A stretch of DNA of 64,000 bases from Clostridiaceae bacterium (GCA_009911065.1 QXWR01000018.1:1-64000); one strand, 5' to 3'. Counted from the first letter of the stretch, positions 53,514 to 63,135 are shown. Numbers and translations: made by a program. The notes: a model not told the origin generated them from the letters alone.

Positions 53514-55226
53514 ATGGAGACAATGAAATTTGAAGAATTAGAGCTGGATGCAAGGATTCTCCGGGCAGTGACAGACATGGGGTTTGAAGAGGCCACGCCG
53601 ATTCAGGCAAAGGCAATTCCGGTGCAGATGGAAGGGATGGATATGATTGGACAGGCCCAAACCGGAACCGGAAAGACAGCGGCATTTGGAATACCGCTGC
53701 TGCAAAAGTTAAATGGAAAGGACAAAAGAGTGCAGGCCCTGGTACTTTGCCCCACCAGGGAACTTGCCATTCAGGTGGCAGAAGAGATTCGAAGTTTGTC
53801 AAAATTTATGTCTGGCATAAAAGTACTTCCCATATATGGCGGCCAGGATATTGTGCGGCAGATTCGCTCTCTGAAAGAAGGGGTGCAGATTATCATTGGA
53901 ACTCCAGGACGAGTGATGGATCACATGCGGCGGAAAACCGTAACATTTGACCAGGTTCACACGGTAATTTTGGATGAGGCGGACGAGATGCTGAATATGG
54001 GATTTCTGGAAGATATGGAAACGATTTTAAGCCAGCTTCCCGTCAGCCGGCAGACCGTGTTGTTCTCTGCTACTATGCCAGAGGAAATACTAAGGATTGC
54101 CCGTACTTTCCAGCAGGACCCAGAGATTGTCCGGGTGGTAAAAAAAGAGTTGACGGTGCCAGAGGTGACGCAGTATTATTATGAAGTAAAGCCAAAAGCC
54201 AAGGTGGAAGTTATGTGCCGGCTTTTAGATTTGTATGGGCCGAAGCTTTCCGTAGCTTTCTGCAATACCAAACGTCAGGTAGACCTTCTGGTGGATGAAC
54301 TTCAGGGAAGAGGGTATTTTGCAGAAGGACTTCACGGAGATTTAAAACAGGTTCAGCGGGACCGGGTGATGAACAGCTTCCGCAATGGCCGCACAGAGAT
54401 TTTGGTTGCGACCGATGTGGCGGCGCGGGGGATTGATGTGGAGAATGTGGAAGCAGTATTTAATTTTGATATTCCACAGGATGATGAGTATTATGTACAT
54501 CGAATCGGCAGGACCGGCCGTGCAGGCCGCACAGGAATCGCCTTCAGCCTTGTGGTGGGCCGGGAGGTTTACAAGCTTCGGGATATTCAAAGGTACTGTA
54601 AGACAAAGATTGTTCCCCAGGCCATTCCCTCTCTGGATGATATTACAGAGATTAAGGCAGAGAAAGTTTTGGGACTGGCAAAAGAGCGGATTGAGGATGC
54701 AAACCTGAGTAGGATTGTGCGGATTGTGGAGAAGAAGCTTTTGGAGGAAGAGTATACTTCTCTGGATTTGGCAGCAGCCCTTCTTAGAATGAACATGGGG
54801 GAAGAGAATCAGGACATTATTGACGATTACCGGGAGGCCCGTTCTCTGGATAAGCTGGGAAGATACGGAAAAGGAAACAACATTCCCTATGGCAGAGGAA
54901 GCAGGGAACGGTTTGGAGGAAGAGAGTACGGAAAGAGAGCAGGGGAGTCAGGAGGCCGACGAGGGAAAGGAAGCCGAAGCTCTGGCATGGCCACCTTGTT
55001 TTTTAATGTGGGGAAAGAGCAGAAATTAAAATCCGGGGATATTCTGGGAGCTGTGGCCGGGGAGAGCGGTATACCGGGAAAACTGGTGGGCAGCATTGAC
55101 ATGTATGATAAGTACACCTTTGTGGAGGTGCCGGAAGACTGCGCGGAGGAAGTGCTGGAATGTATGAGGCATGTGAAGATTCGGGGGAAAAATGTAAAGG
55201 TAGAGCGGGCTGGCGCCGGGAGGTGA
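53514..55226 (+). CDS. DEAD-box RNA helicase, DbpA/CshA-like
   Basis: ATP-dependent RNA unwinding in ribosome assembly or RNA decay. Seen in 570 residues: Q motif ATPIQ, A48-QTGTGKT (motif I), VLDEADEMLNMGF (motif II), SAT (motif III), DVAARGIDVENV and HRIGRTGRAG (motif VI). A Gly/Arg-rich linker (about 455-485) leads to a C-terminal DbpA-type RNA-binding domain (VGKEQKLKSGDILGAVAGESGI ... VEVPEDCAEEVL), which in DbpA binds 23S rRNA helix 92. A full-length and active enzyme is expected. Confidence 0.92.
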   Translation: METMKFEELELDARILRAVTDMGFEEATPIQAKAIPVQMEGMDMIGQAQTGTGKTAAFGIPLLQKLNGKDKRVQALVLCPTRELAIQVAEEIRSLSKFMSGIKVLPIYGGQDIVRQIRSLKEGVQIIIGTPGRVMDHMRRKTVTFDQVHTVILDEADEMLNMGFLEDMETILSQLPVSRQTVLFSATMPEEILRIARTFQQDPEIVRVVKKELTVPEVTQYYYEVKPKAKVEVMCRLLDLYGPKLSVAFCNTKRQVDLLVDELQGRGYFAEGLHGDLKQVQRDRVMNSFRNGRTEILVATDVAARGIDVENVEAVFNFDIPQDDEYYVHRIGRTGRAGRTGIAFSLVVGREVYKLRDIQRYCKTKIVPQAIPSLDDITEIKAEKVLGLAKERIEDANLSRIVRIVEKKLLEEEYTSLDLAAALLRMNMGEENQDIIDDYREARSLDKLGRYGKGNNIPYGRGSRERFGGREYGKRAGESGGRRGKGSRSSGMATLFFNVGKEQKLKSGDILGAVAGESGIPGKLVGSIDMYDKYTFVEVPEDCAEEVLECMRHVKIRGKNVKVERAGAGR

Positions 55227-55290
55227 GCGGTGTCAAACCTGTGAGATATGCCGATATTATATCGGAATGGAATGGAAAGGATGAAAAGGG

Positions 55291-55860
55291 ATGACTTATT
55301 ATTTAATTGATTATGAAAACACTGGAGAAAATGGGCTGGAAGGTCTGCTGGATTTACAGAGCAGTGATAAAGTGGTGATTTTTTACAGTGAAAATGCAGA
55401 TAAGATGAGTTTTGACCTTCATCAGCAGTTACAGGAGTGCGATGCAGTTATTGAGTTTCAGAAAATTGCTGTCGGAAAGAAAAATGCCCTGGATTTTCAG
55501 CTGGCAGCTTATTTGGGATATTTGATGGCAAAAGAAGAGAACGGTCAGTTTTGTATTGTCAGCAAGGACCTTGGTTATGAGGTGCTTCTGGATTTCTGGC
55601 AGGGGAAAAATATAAAACGAATCGATTCCATTTCCATGGGGACGGAAAGAAGCATAAAAGGGCGGGATGCTTTGGAGGAGAAGCTTCGCCTTTTGGTGGG
55701 AGAAGAAGATCTTCCCATTGTGATTCAGTGTGTAGGCAGCGGCAAAAGCAAGCAGATTGTCAACAACATGCTGGTAAAACAGTGCGGCAGCAAGAGAGCG
55801 GGAGAGTTGTATAAGAAAATCAAACCGCTTTTGAAAGAAAAAAAGGAAAGCAGGAAATAA
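55291..55860 (+). CDS. PIN/NYN-like domain protein
   Basis: A 189-residue protein beginning YLIDYENTGENGLEGL, with acidic residues D7 and E9, NALDFQLAAYLGY and SKDLGYEVLLDFW spaced like the metal site of PIN-like nucleases. The C-terminal 60 residues are Lys-rich. It is followed one base later by the Nudix gene. Ribonuclease activity is inferred, not known. Confidence 0.7.
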   Translation: MTYYLIDYENTGENGLEGLLDLQSSDKVVIFYSENADKMSFDLHQQLQECDAVIEFQKIAVGKKNALDFQLAAYLGYLMAKEENGQFCIVSKDLGYEVLLDFWQGKNIKRIDSISMGTERSIKGRDALEEKLRLLVGEEDLPIVIQCVGSGKSKQIVNNMLVKQCGSKRAGELYKKIKPLLKEKKESRK

Positions 55861-55861
55861 G

Positions 55862-56338
55862 ATGGTTCGTTTAAGTACCTTGTGTTATCTGGAGCGGGAC
55901 GGCCAGTATTTGATGCTTCACCGGACCAGGAAAAAGAACGACATAAATCAGGATAAATGGATTGGGGTGGGAGGACATTTTGAGGAGGATGAAAGTCCGG
56001 AGGAATGTCTTTTGCGGGAGGTAAAGGAGGAGACCGGATATAGGCTCACTTCTTTTTGGTACCGGGGGATCGTCACCTTTGTGTCAGGAAACGGGGTCAC
56101 AGAATATATGTCTTTATTTACAGCAGATGGGTTCACTGGTCAGGAGATTGTCTGTGACGAGGGAGAACTTATGTGGGTGGATAAGGAAAAGGTGCTGGAA
56201 TTGAATTTGTGGGAGGGGGATAAAATTTTCCTTAGGCTTCTTGAGGAGAAGAGAGAGTTCTTCTCCCTAAAGCTGGTGTACGACGGAGCCGGAAGACTGA
56301 CTGAAGCAGCGCTGAACGGAAATGGGCTGGATATTTAA
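55862..56338 (+). CDS. Nudix hydrolase, MutT-like
   Basis: Cleaves a nucleoside diphosphate linked to a group X; family members clean oxidised dNTPs. Seen in 158 residues: the full Nudix box with GGHFEEDESP and REVKEETGY, plus YLMLHRTRKKNDINQDKWIGVG, the start typical of 8-oxo-dGTP diphosphatases. It ends six bases before the convergent YihY gene. Confidence 0.88.
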   Translation: MVRLSTLCYLERDGQYLMLHRTRKKNDINQDKWIGVGGHFEEDESPEECLLREVKEETGYRLTSFWYRGIVTFVSGNGVTEYMSLFTADGFTGQEIVCDEGELMWVDKEKVLELNLWEGDKIFLRLLEEKREFFSLKLVYDGAGRLTEAALNGNGLDI

Positions 56339-56344
56339 AAAGCT

Positions 56345-57190
56345 TTAGAATCCTCTGGAAACCGTGGGACGACTTTTTTCGTCTATCATAAGAGCAGTAT
56401 TAATCTCTGCACCGATAAAAAGGATGCAGATGCAAAAGTACAGCCAGAGCATAAGCAATACCACGGCAGCCAAACTTCCGTACATGTAGGAATAATTGCT
56501 GAAATGGGTAAAGTACAAAGAGAATCCAAAGGAAAACAGCAGCCAGCAAATGGCTGCAAAAACAGCCCCAGGCAGCTGCTGCCAGGGGTTTTGTTTTTTT
56601 GCGGGAACAATGGTGTAGAGCAGTACAAAGGCAAACAAAAACAGCGTGATGGAAAGCAGGCCGCGGAAACTGATCACATGACGGGTGAAGGCTTCCAGCA
56701 GAGGGAAAAACCGCAAAAACAGGTTTTGGATTGCACGGCCAAATACAAGAAGCACCAGGGAGACGGCACAGACTACCATAAAAAGCAGGGTGTATCCGGC
56801 GCAGATCAGACGGCGCATCAGATAGCCCCTTTTTTGCGAGCTTCCATAAATGCGGTTCAGACCACGCTCAATCCCCATCATGCCTCTGGCAGCAGACCAC
56901 AAAGCCAAAAGAGCCGTGATGGACAGCATGGTGCCGGGGGATTTTAAATACAGATCATCCAGAATGGATAGAATCAATGCATCTAACATATCCGGCATAA
57001 TCTGAACCAGAATCATCTGTAAGTCCGACTTGTTGACAGACGGAATGAACTGAATCAAAGTCAGCAAAAGCATGAGAAAAGGAAAAAAGGCAAGAACGAG
57101 GAAAAAGGATGCCTGGGCCGCATAAACCGTGACTTCATCCTTTCCATATTTGTGACAGATGCGCAGACAATTCAGGGAAAAGCGAATCAT
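56345..57190 (-). CDS. YihY/BrkB-family membrane protein
   Basis: A 281-residue protein with six spans. Seen: YGKDEVTVYAAQASFFLVLAFFPFLMLLLTL, ALWSAARGMMGIERGLNRIYGSSQKRGYLMRR and YMYGSLAAVVLLMLWLYFCICILFIGAEINTAL, all family hallmarks. The name ribonuclease BN once used for it is wrong; function unknown. ATG 57190 is supported by GAGGA upstream and gives a normal length. Divergent from the ABC exporter. Confidence 0.85.
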   Translation of the reverse strand: MIRFSLNCLRICHKYGKDEVTVYAAQASFFLVLAFFPFLMLLLTLIQFIPSVNKSDLQMILVQIMPDMLDALILSILDDLYLKSPGTMLSITALLALWSAARGMMGIERGLNRIYGSSQKRGYLMRRLICAGYTLLFMVVCAVSLVLLVFGRAIQNLFLRFFPLLEAFTRHVISFRGLLSITLFLFAFVLLYTIVPAKKQNPWQQLPGAVFAAICWLLFSFGFSLYFTHFSNYSYMYGSLAAVVLLMLWLYFCICILFIGAEINTALMIDEKSRPTVSRGF

Positions 57191-57225
57191 AATATATCCT
57201 CGTTTCTTTCTTTGTTTTTCACTAT

Positions 57226-57254
57226 ATAGTAACACAGGAAAAGATGATTGACAA
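57226..57254 (-). promoter_or_regulatory. Sigma-A promoter of the YihY gene
   Basis: On the minus strand TTGTCA (57254-57249), 17 bases, TACTAT (57231-57226), about 35 bases before the start. Confidence 0.6.
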
Positions 57255-57279
57255 GGCTGGAAAAAGGATGAAAAAGCCC

Positions 57280-57309
57280 TTGTCAGAAATATTACCAGTA
57301 TGTTACAAT
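57280..57309 (+). promoter_or_regulatory. Sigma-A promoter of the ABC exporter
   Basis: TTGTCA (57280-57285), 18 bases, TACAAT (57304-57309), about 75 bases before the ABC start. Confidence 0.55.
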
Positions 57310-57385
57310 TTCCAGTGGCAGCCAAATACCTCGCTGTAAACAACGGGGCATGGGATTTGCAAGAAACCGGGAGGAGGCAGGAGAC

Positions 57386-59140
57386 ATGAAAAAACTTCTG
57401 AAATATTTGAAGAACTATAAGCTTGAAAGTGTGCTGGGACCACTATTTAAGATGTTAGAGGCCAGTTTTGAGCTGTTTGTGCCACTGGTAATGGCCCAGA
57501 TGATTGATATAGGCATCAAAAACCAGGATGTGCCTTATATTATGAAAATGGGCGGTCTTTTGGTGCTTTTAGGGGTCATTGGCCTGACCTGTTCTTTAAC
57601 GGCTCAGTTTTTTGCTGCAAAAGCATCGGTCGGGTTCAGCACGGCTCTGCGAAATGATTTGTTTGCTCATATTAACCATTTATCCTATGCAGAACAGGAT
57701 GGGATTGGAACTGCTGCTTTGATTACCCGGATGACCAGTGATGTGAATCAGGTTCAGTCCGGACTTAATCTGGCTTTGCGGCTTCTTTTACGTTCCCCCT
57801 TTATTGTATTTGGGGCCATGGTAATGGCATTTACGGTCAATGTAAAGGCAGCCATGGTGTTTGTGGTGACGATTCCAGCTTTAAGCGTGGTGGTATTTGG
57901 GATTATGGCATGGAGTATGCCATTGTATAAAAAGGTGCAGAGACAGTTGGATCAAGTGACCCTTGCCACCAGAGAAAGCCTGACAGGAGCACGTGTGGTC
58001 CGGGCCTTTAACCGGCAGGAAGATGAGATTGCCCGGTTTGACGAGTCTAATAGCCAGCTGGTGCGGTTTCAGATTTTTGTAGGAAAGATTTCCGCCCTGA
58101 TGAATCCCATTACCTATGTGATCGTCAATCTGGCCATAGTTGCTGTGGTGTGGATTTCCGGAAAACAGGTGGACGGGGGAATCATCACTCAGGGAGAGAC
58201 CGTGGCTCTGGTCAACTACATGTCTCAGATTCTGGTGGAGCTGATTAAGATGGCAAATTTGATTGTGTCCATATCCAAGGCCCTGGCCTGCGCCAACCGA
58301 ATCAGCACCGTGTTGGAGGAAAAGAGCAGTATTGTAGATCCGGCGGGAGCAAAAGAGACGAAAAGCAAAATTTCTGAAAAAGAAGAAAACGGGTCTTCTA
58401 TAAAGGTTCGTTTCCGGCAGGTGAATTTTGCATATAAAAAGGCAAAAGAGGATGCTCTTTCCCATATTGATTTTGCGGCAGAGAAAGGGCAGACCATTGG
58501 TATTATTGGCGGTACCGGATCTGGAAAATCTTCTCTGGTAAATTTGATTCCGCGTTTTTATGATGTGCGGGAGGGAGCCGTGGAAGTAGACGGAAAGGAT
58601 GTGCGGGAGTATACATTAGAGCAGCTGCGGCATAAGATTGGAGTGGTGCCGCAAAAGTCTGTGCTTTTTAAGGGAACCTTGCGGGAAAATATGCGGTGGG
58701 GGAAAAAAGATGCCACAGATGAAGAGATTTACAAAGCTCTTACCATGGCCCAGGCCAGAGAATTTGTGGACAGCAAAGAACAGGGGCTTGACCTTGCCAT
58801 TGAGCAGAACGGAAAGAACTTATCCGGCGGACAGCGCCAAAGGCTGACCATTGCCCGTGCTCTGGTGAAATGTCCGGAAATATTAATTATGGACGACAGC
58901 GCTTCTGCCCTGGATTTTGCCACCGATGCAAAACTGCGGAAGGCGATTTCCGAAGGGACCGAAGATATGACCGTATTCCTTGTGTCCCAGCGGGCGACCA
59001 CCATTCGGAATGCAGATCAGATCATTGTGCTGGACGACGGACAGGTTGCTGGTCTTGGAACCCATGAGGAGCTTGTAAAGAATTGTGAAATATACCGGGA
59101 AATCTGTCTTTCCCAGCTGTCAGAAAAGGAGGTGCTGTGA
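57386..59140 (+). CDS. ABC exporter half, degenerate-site subunit
   Basis: Membrane plus ATPase half of a heterodimeric type IV exporter (584 residues). Six spans occupy residues 1-310; the nucleotide domain has Walker A GGTGSGKSS, signature NLSGGQRQR and Walker B ILIMDDSASALD. The catalytic Glu after Walker B is Asp here (DD instead of DE), the mark of the degenerate site. ATG 57386 follows GGGAGGAGG. The partner gene follows two bases later. Confidence 0.9.
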   Translation: MKKLLKYLKNYKLESVLGPLFKMLEASFELFVPLVMAQMIDIGIKNQDVPYIMKMGGLLVLLGVIGLTCSLTAQFFAAKASVGFSTALRNDLFAHINHLSYAEQDGIGTAALITRMTSDVNQVQSGLNLALRLLLRSPFIVFGAMVMAFTVNVKAAMVFVVTIPALSVVVFGIMAWSMPLYKKVQRQLDQVTLATRESLTGARVVRAFNRQEDEIARFDESNSQLVRFQIFVGKISALMNPITYVIVNLAIVAVVWISGKQVDGGIITQGETVALVNYMSQILVELIKMANLIVSISKALACANRISTVLEEKSSIVDPAGAKETKSKISEKEENGSSIKVRFRQVNFAYKKAKEDALSHIDFAAEKGQTIGIIGGTGSGKSSLVNLIPRFYDVREGAVEVDGKDVREYTLEQLRHKIGVVPQKSVLFKGTLRENMRWGKKDATDEEIYKALTMAQAREFVDSKEQGLDLAIEQNGKNLSGGQRQRLTIARALVKCPEILIMDDSASALDFATDAKLRKAISEGTEDMTVFLVSQRATTIRNADQIIVLDDGQVAGLGTHEELVKNCEIYREICLSQLSEKEVL

Positions 59141-59141
59141 G

Positions 59142-60890
59142 ATGAACAAGCAATGGAAGCAGCATAAATCTACTTTGTCCAGGATCTTAAACTATATTGG
59201 CGTTTATAAATGGCTTGTATTATTTTCCTTGGCTCTGGCAGGCGTAAGTGTTGCCTCCACTCTCTATGTGCCCATATTGGTAGGAGAGGGAGTAGATTTG
59301 ATTTTAGGACCGGGAAATGTGGATTTTGCCGGATTGGCAGTTATTTTAAAACAAATTGCGGCAATCGTGTTATTGACCGCACTTGCCCAATGGCTGATGA
59401 ATCATATTAATAACCAGATTACTTACCATGTAGTGAAAGACATTCGTACCAGAGCCTTTAATCATCTGGAAGTTCTGCCGTTAAGCTATCTGGACACCCA
59501 TTTATACGGAGACACCATCAGCCGGATTATTGCAGATATTGACCAGTTTTCCGAAGGACTTTTGATGGGATTTACCCAGCTGTTTACCGGGGTGCTGACC
59601 ATACTTGGAACCTTAGGGTTTATGCTGGCAGTAAACCCCCTGATTACAGTAGTGGTAGTGGTGGTGACGCCATTATCTCTGTTTGTGGCCAGCTATATTG
59701 CAAAGAAAACCTATGCCATGTTCCAGCTTCAGTCAAAAACAAGAGGAGAACTGACTTCTCTTGTGGATGAGATGATTGGAAATCAGAAGGTGGTTCAGGC
59801 ATTTGGATATGAAAAGGAGGCGGAAAAACGGTTTGAGGAGATCAATGAAAGGCTGCGTTCATGCAGTCTGCGGGCCATTTTCTTTTCCTCCATCACCAAT
59901 CCGGCAACCCGGTTTGTCAACAGTATGGTATACGCCAGCGTGGGGGTGGCAGGAGCTTATGCAGCCATCAAGGGTCTTTTAAGCGTTGGCCAGCTTTCCA
60001 TCTTTCTAAGCTACGCCAACCAGTATACCAAGCCATTTAATGAGATTTCAGGAGTGGTGACAGAGTTACAAAATGCTTTGGCCTGCGCCGCAAGGGTATT
60101 TGAGCTGATGGATGAACCAGCCATCTCGCCGGAGAATAATGCTGTCAGACTGGAAAAAGCAGACGGAAGAGTAGCGTTACAAGATGTTTCCTTTTCCTAT
60201 AATCCGGAAAACCCGCTGATTGAACATCTAAATCTGGATGTAAAACCTGGCCAGCGGATTGCCATTGTGGGACCGACCGGCTGTGGAAAAACTACCCTGA
60301 TCAATCTGCTCATGCGGTTTTACGATGTAAGAGGAGGGGAAATTCGCGTCTCCGGCATGGATATTCGCCGGGTAACACGGAAAAGCCTGCGAGCCAACTA
60401 TGGCATGGTTCTTCAGGAAACCTGGCTGAAATCCGGTACCATCCGAGAAAATATAGCATATGGAAAGCCAGAAGCATCATTGGAAGAGATCATTCAGGCA
60501 GCAAAAGCCGCCCACGCCCACAGCTTCATCAAGCGAATGCACGACGGATATGACACCATCATATCCGAAGACGGAGGCAACCTGTCCCAGGGGCAGAAAC
60601 AGCTTTTGTGCATTGCCAGAGTCATGCTGTGCCTGCCCCCCATGCTGATCTTAGACGAAGCCACCTCCTCCATAGACACCCGAACCGAAATCCGGATTCA
60701 AAAAGCATTTGCCACAATGATGCAAGGCCGCACCAGCTTCATCGTAGCCCACCGCCTCTCCACCATCCGAGAAGCCGACGTCATCCTAGTAATGAAAGAC
60801 GGCCACATCATCGAACAAGGCACCCACGACACTCTGCTAACCCAAAACGGTTTCTACAAAAATTTATATGAGAGTCAATTTTCACGTTAG
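59142..60890 (+). CDS. ABC exporter half, catalytic subunit
   Basis: The partner half-transporter (582 residues). Walker A GPTGCGKTT, signature NLSQGQKQL (LSQGQ, a weakened signature), and Walker B LILDEATSSID with the catalytic Glu. A full Walker B here with a degenerate one in the partner matches asymmetric pairs such as BmrCD and TM287/288; drug or lipid export is the family guess. AGGAGG before ATG 59142. The 3-prime end (from about 60480) uses more C-ending codons than the rest of the gene. Confidence 0.9.
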   Translation: MNKQWKQHKSTLSRILNYIGVYKWLVLFSLALAGVSVASTLYVPILVGEGVDLILGPGNVDFAGLAVILKQIAAIVLLTALAQWLMNHINNQITYHVVKDIRTRAFNHLEVLPLSYLDTHLYGDTISRIIADIDQFSEGLLMGFTQLFTGVLTILGTLGFMLAVNPLITVVVVVVTPLSLFVASYIAKKTYAMFQLQSKTRGELTSLVDEMIGNQKVVQAFGYEKEAEKRFEEINERLRSCSLRAIFFSSITNPATRFVNSMVYASVGVAGAYAAIKGLLSVGQLSIFLSYANQYTKPFNEISGVVTELQNALACAARVFELMDEPAISPENNAVRLEKADGRVALQDVSFSYNPENPLIEHLNLDVKPGQRIAIVGPTGCGKTTLINLLMRFYDVRGGEIRVSGMDIRRVTRKSLRANYGMVLQETWLKSGTIRENIAYGKPEASLEEIIQAAKAAHAHSFIKRMHDGYDTIISEDGGNLSQGQKQLLCIARVMLCLPPMLILDEATSSIDTRTEIRIQKAFATMMQGRTSFIVAHRLSTIREADVILVMKDGHIIEQGTHDTLLTQNGFYKNLYESQFSR

Positions 60891-60903
60891 CAATGAGCGC
60901 TGC

Positions 60904-60977
60904 GAATAAAAGTAGGCAAGGAGGGCTGTTATGAGCTGCCCTTGCTCATAAAAAGCCCTCCTTGCCTACTTTTATTC
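60904..60977. repeat. 24-bp perfect inverted repeat with nested inner stem
   Basis: Bases 60904-60927 are mirrored without mismatch at 60954-60977. The arms start GAATAAAAGTAGG and contain GGCAAGGAGGGCT. Inside the 26-base loop, TTATGAGC (60929-60936) and GCTCATAA (60944-60951) form another 8-bp stem, for some 32 pairs in total. A GGGCGAAGCCC hairpin (60980-60991) and two CCGAGGCAA copies follow (to about 61015). It is far longer than a normal terminator and there is no T run after it. Confidence 0.85.
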
Positions 60978-60991
60978 ATAGGGCGAAGCCC

Positions 60992-61113
60992 GTGACCGAG
61001 GCAAAGCCGAGGCAAGCGCGGAGAATCCCGGAGCCAAAAAAAAGCAGACCACTCCCCCCCCCCGCAATTATAACCCACCCCCACTCCCACAACCCAAAAG
61101 GAGAGAAAAATAA
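60992..61113. other. C-rich gap before aroD
   Basis: No gene. The stretch has a direct repeat CCGAGGCAA and then a very C-rich run with nine consecutive C near 61060, unlike other gaps in this window. The aroD ribosome site (AAAGGAG) lies at its end. Confidence 0.6.
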
Positions 61114-61881
61114 ATGAAGCCAATCACAATCCGAAACCTATCCATAGGAAAAGGAAGGCCCAAAATCTGCATTCCCATCATAGCCTCTGACAAAGAAGAA
61201 ATCCTAGCGGCAGCAAAAGAGATCATCCAGCTGCCAGCAGATTTAATAGAATGGCGGGCAGACTGGTATGAAGACGCATATCACCCTGAAAAAGTACTGG
61301 AACTAGCCAGTCAGATGCGGCAGATATTAGGAAATCTTCCGTTCCTTTTCACCTTCCGGACCGAAAGGGAAGGAGGAGAAAAATCCATTACTCCAGAAGA
61401 ATACTTAAACCTAAACCTAGTCATGGCAGAAAGCGGTTACATAGATCTGTTGGACGTAGAGCTTTTTACCGGCGAAACCGCTGTGACGCAGATCATACAA
61501 AAAGCCCATGAAAACCAAGTTCGGGTCATGCTATCCAATCACGATTTCTTTAAGACCCCTCCCAAAGAGGAACTAGAAGGCCGCTTAAAGAAAATGCACC
61601 AGCTGGGAGGCGATATTTTAAAGCTTGCCATGATGCCCCAGTCAAAACGAGATCTGCTGACACTTTTAGAAGTCACGCTGGAGATGAGCGAAGCCATAGC
61701 AGACTGTCCGATTGTCACTATGTCCATGGGTTCCATGGGAGTAATCAGCCGGCTGGCAGGAGAGACCTTTGGCTCTGCCATTACATTTGGGGCGGCAAAA
61801 CAAAGATCTGCTCCAGGGCAGGTAGAGGTGAGAGAACTGACCGAAGCGTTAGAGATCATTCACCGGAATCAAAATTTTTAG
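61114..61881 (+). CDS. aroD: Type I 3-dehydroquinate dehydratase
   Basis: Forms 3-dehydroshikimate in the shikimate pathway through a Schiff base. Seen: E46 and R48 (LIEWRAD), H143 (SNHDFF) and K170 (ILKLAMMP), all at the positions of the E. coli enzyme, plus GVISRLAGETFGSAITFG and SAPGQ. 255 residues, complete. The first half is rich in A and C on the coding strand, unlike most genes in the window. No other shikimate gene is adjacent. Confidence 0.93.
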   Translation: MKPITIRNLSIGKGRPKICIPIIASDKEEILAAAKEIIQLPADLIEWRADWYEDAYHPEKVLELASQMRQILGNLPFLFTFRTEREGGEKSITPEEYLNLNLVMAESGYIDLLDVELFTGETAVTQIIQKAHENQVRVMLSNHDFFKTPPKEELEGRLKKMHQLGGDILKLAMMPQSKRDLLTLLEVTLEMSEAIADCPIVTMSMGSMGVISRLAGETFGSAITFGAAKQRSAPGQVEVRELTEALEIIHRNQNF

Positions 61882-62022
61882 AATACTTTTATAAACAAAA
61901 TTCGCTTCTTGTGGTATACTGATATTTTAGAGGAACACTGTTTTTACTGCGGGCTATCTGAAAAATAAGATTTCCCATGTTGGATGCCGGACTTGCCATG
62001 TGCCAAAAAGGAGTGGGTTTTT

Positions 62023-63135
62023 ATGAAGATGCAGACCCGATTACTGATTGCATTTCTGACCTTCAGCATTCTTCCGATTATTTTTGCAGGAATGCTGATT
62101 TCCATGAACAAGCTGTTTTTGCTGTATCTGTTTGACGAATTTGATTCTGAAGTGAGAAGCATGGTCGTGCAGATGCTGGTTTCCGGGGTGTTTATGCTGG
62201 TTTTTATTTCTGCAGCTATGACCATGTGGGTTTACCGGTCTCTGGTTCAGCCAATCAGCAAGCTTCAGGAAGCAGTTCGAAAAATTCGGGACGGCAATTT
62301 GGACTTTACCATGGATGTGGAAGAAGACGATGAGATTGGACAGCTCTGTCAGGACTTTGAAGAGATGAGGATTCGTCTGAAAGAGAATGCAGAAGAGAAG
62401 ATTCAGGATGACATTGAGAACAAAGAGCTGATCAGTAATATTTCCCATGATTTAAAGACTCCTATTACAGCGATTAAAGGGTATGTGGAGGGGATTATGG
62501 ACGGAGTGGCATCTTCCCCAGAGAAGCTGGATAAATACATTCGCACCATTTATAACAAGGCCAATGATATGGACCGGCTGATTGACGAGCTGACGTTTTA
62601 TTCTAAAATTGACACCAACAAGATTCCCTATGCCTTTTCCAAGATCAATGTAGGCAGTTATTTTAGGGACTGCGCCGAAGAGGTAGGCTTAGATATGGAG
62701 TCCCGTGGTATTGAGTTCGGATACTTTAATTATGTAAATGATGAGGTGACGGTGATTGCCGACGCAGAGCAGATGAAGCGGGTAATCAACAACATTATCG
62801 GCAACTCGGTCAAATATCTGGATAAAGAGCGGGGGATGATTAACATCCGCATTAAAGATGTGGGGGATTTTGTCCAGGTAGAGATTGAGGACAATGGGCG
62901 GGGGATTGCGTCCAAAGATTTGCCGTACATTTTTGACCGGTTTTACCGCACCGATTCATCCAGAAACTCATCCCAGGGCGGCAGCGGCATAGGACTGTCC
63001 ATTGTCCGGAAGATTGTCGAAGATCACGGAGGGCGGATTTGGGCTACCAGCAAAGAAGGAATGGGAACAGAGATGCATTTTGTTTTGAGAAAATATCAGG
63101 AGGTTTTACAGCATGAGCAGGATACTGATCATTGA
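62023..63135 (+). CDS. Sensor histidine kinase
   Basis: Membrane receptor of a two-component system (370 residues). Order: span (about 6-26), short extracellular loop, span (about 48-72), HAMP (QPISKLQEAVRKIRDGNLDFTM), dimerisation helix with the phospho-acceptor H142 (NISHDLKTPITAIKGY), then ATPase boxes NNIIGNSVKYL, IEDNGRGI, FDRFYRTD and GGSGIGLSIV. The external loop is only about 20 residues, so the signal may come from within the membrane. It overlaps the response regulator by 23 bases. Confidence 0.92.
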   Translation: MKMQTRLLIAFLTFSILPIIFAGMLISMNKLFLLYLFDEFDSEVRSMVVQMLVSGVFMLVFISAAMTMWVYRSLVQPISKLQEAVRKIRDGNLDFTMDVEEDDEIGQLCQDFEEMRIRLKENAEEKIQDDIENKELISNISHDLKTPITAIKGYVEGIMDGVASSPEKLDKYIRTIYNKANDMDRLIDELTFYSKIDTNKIPYAFSKINVGSYFRDCAEEVGLDMESRGIEFGYFNYVNDEVTVIADAEQMKRVINNIIGNSVKYLDKERGMINIRIKDVGDFVQVEIEDNGRGIASKDLPYIFDRFYRTDSSRNSSQGGSGIGLSIVRKIVEDHGGRIWATSKEGMGTEMHFVLRKYQEVLQHEQDTDH

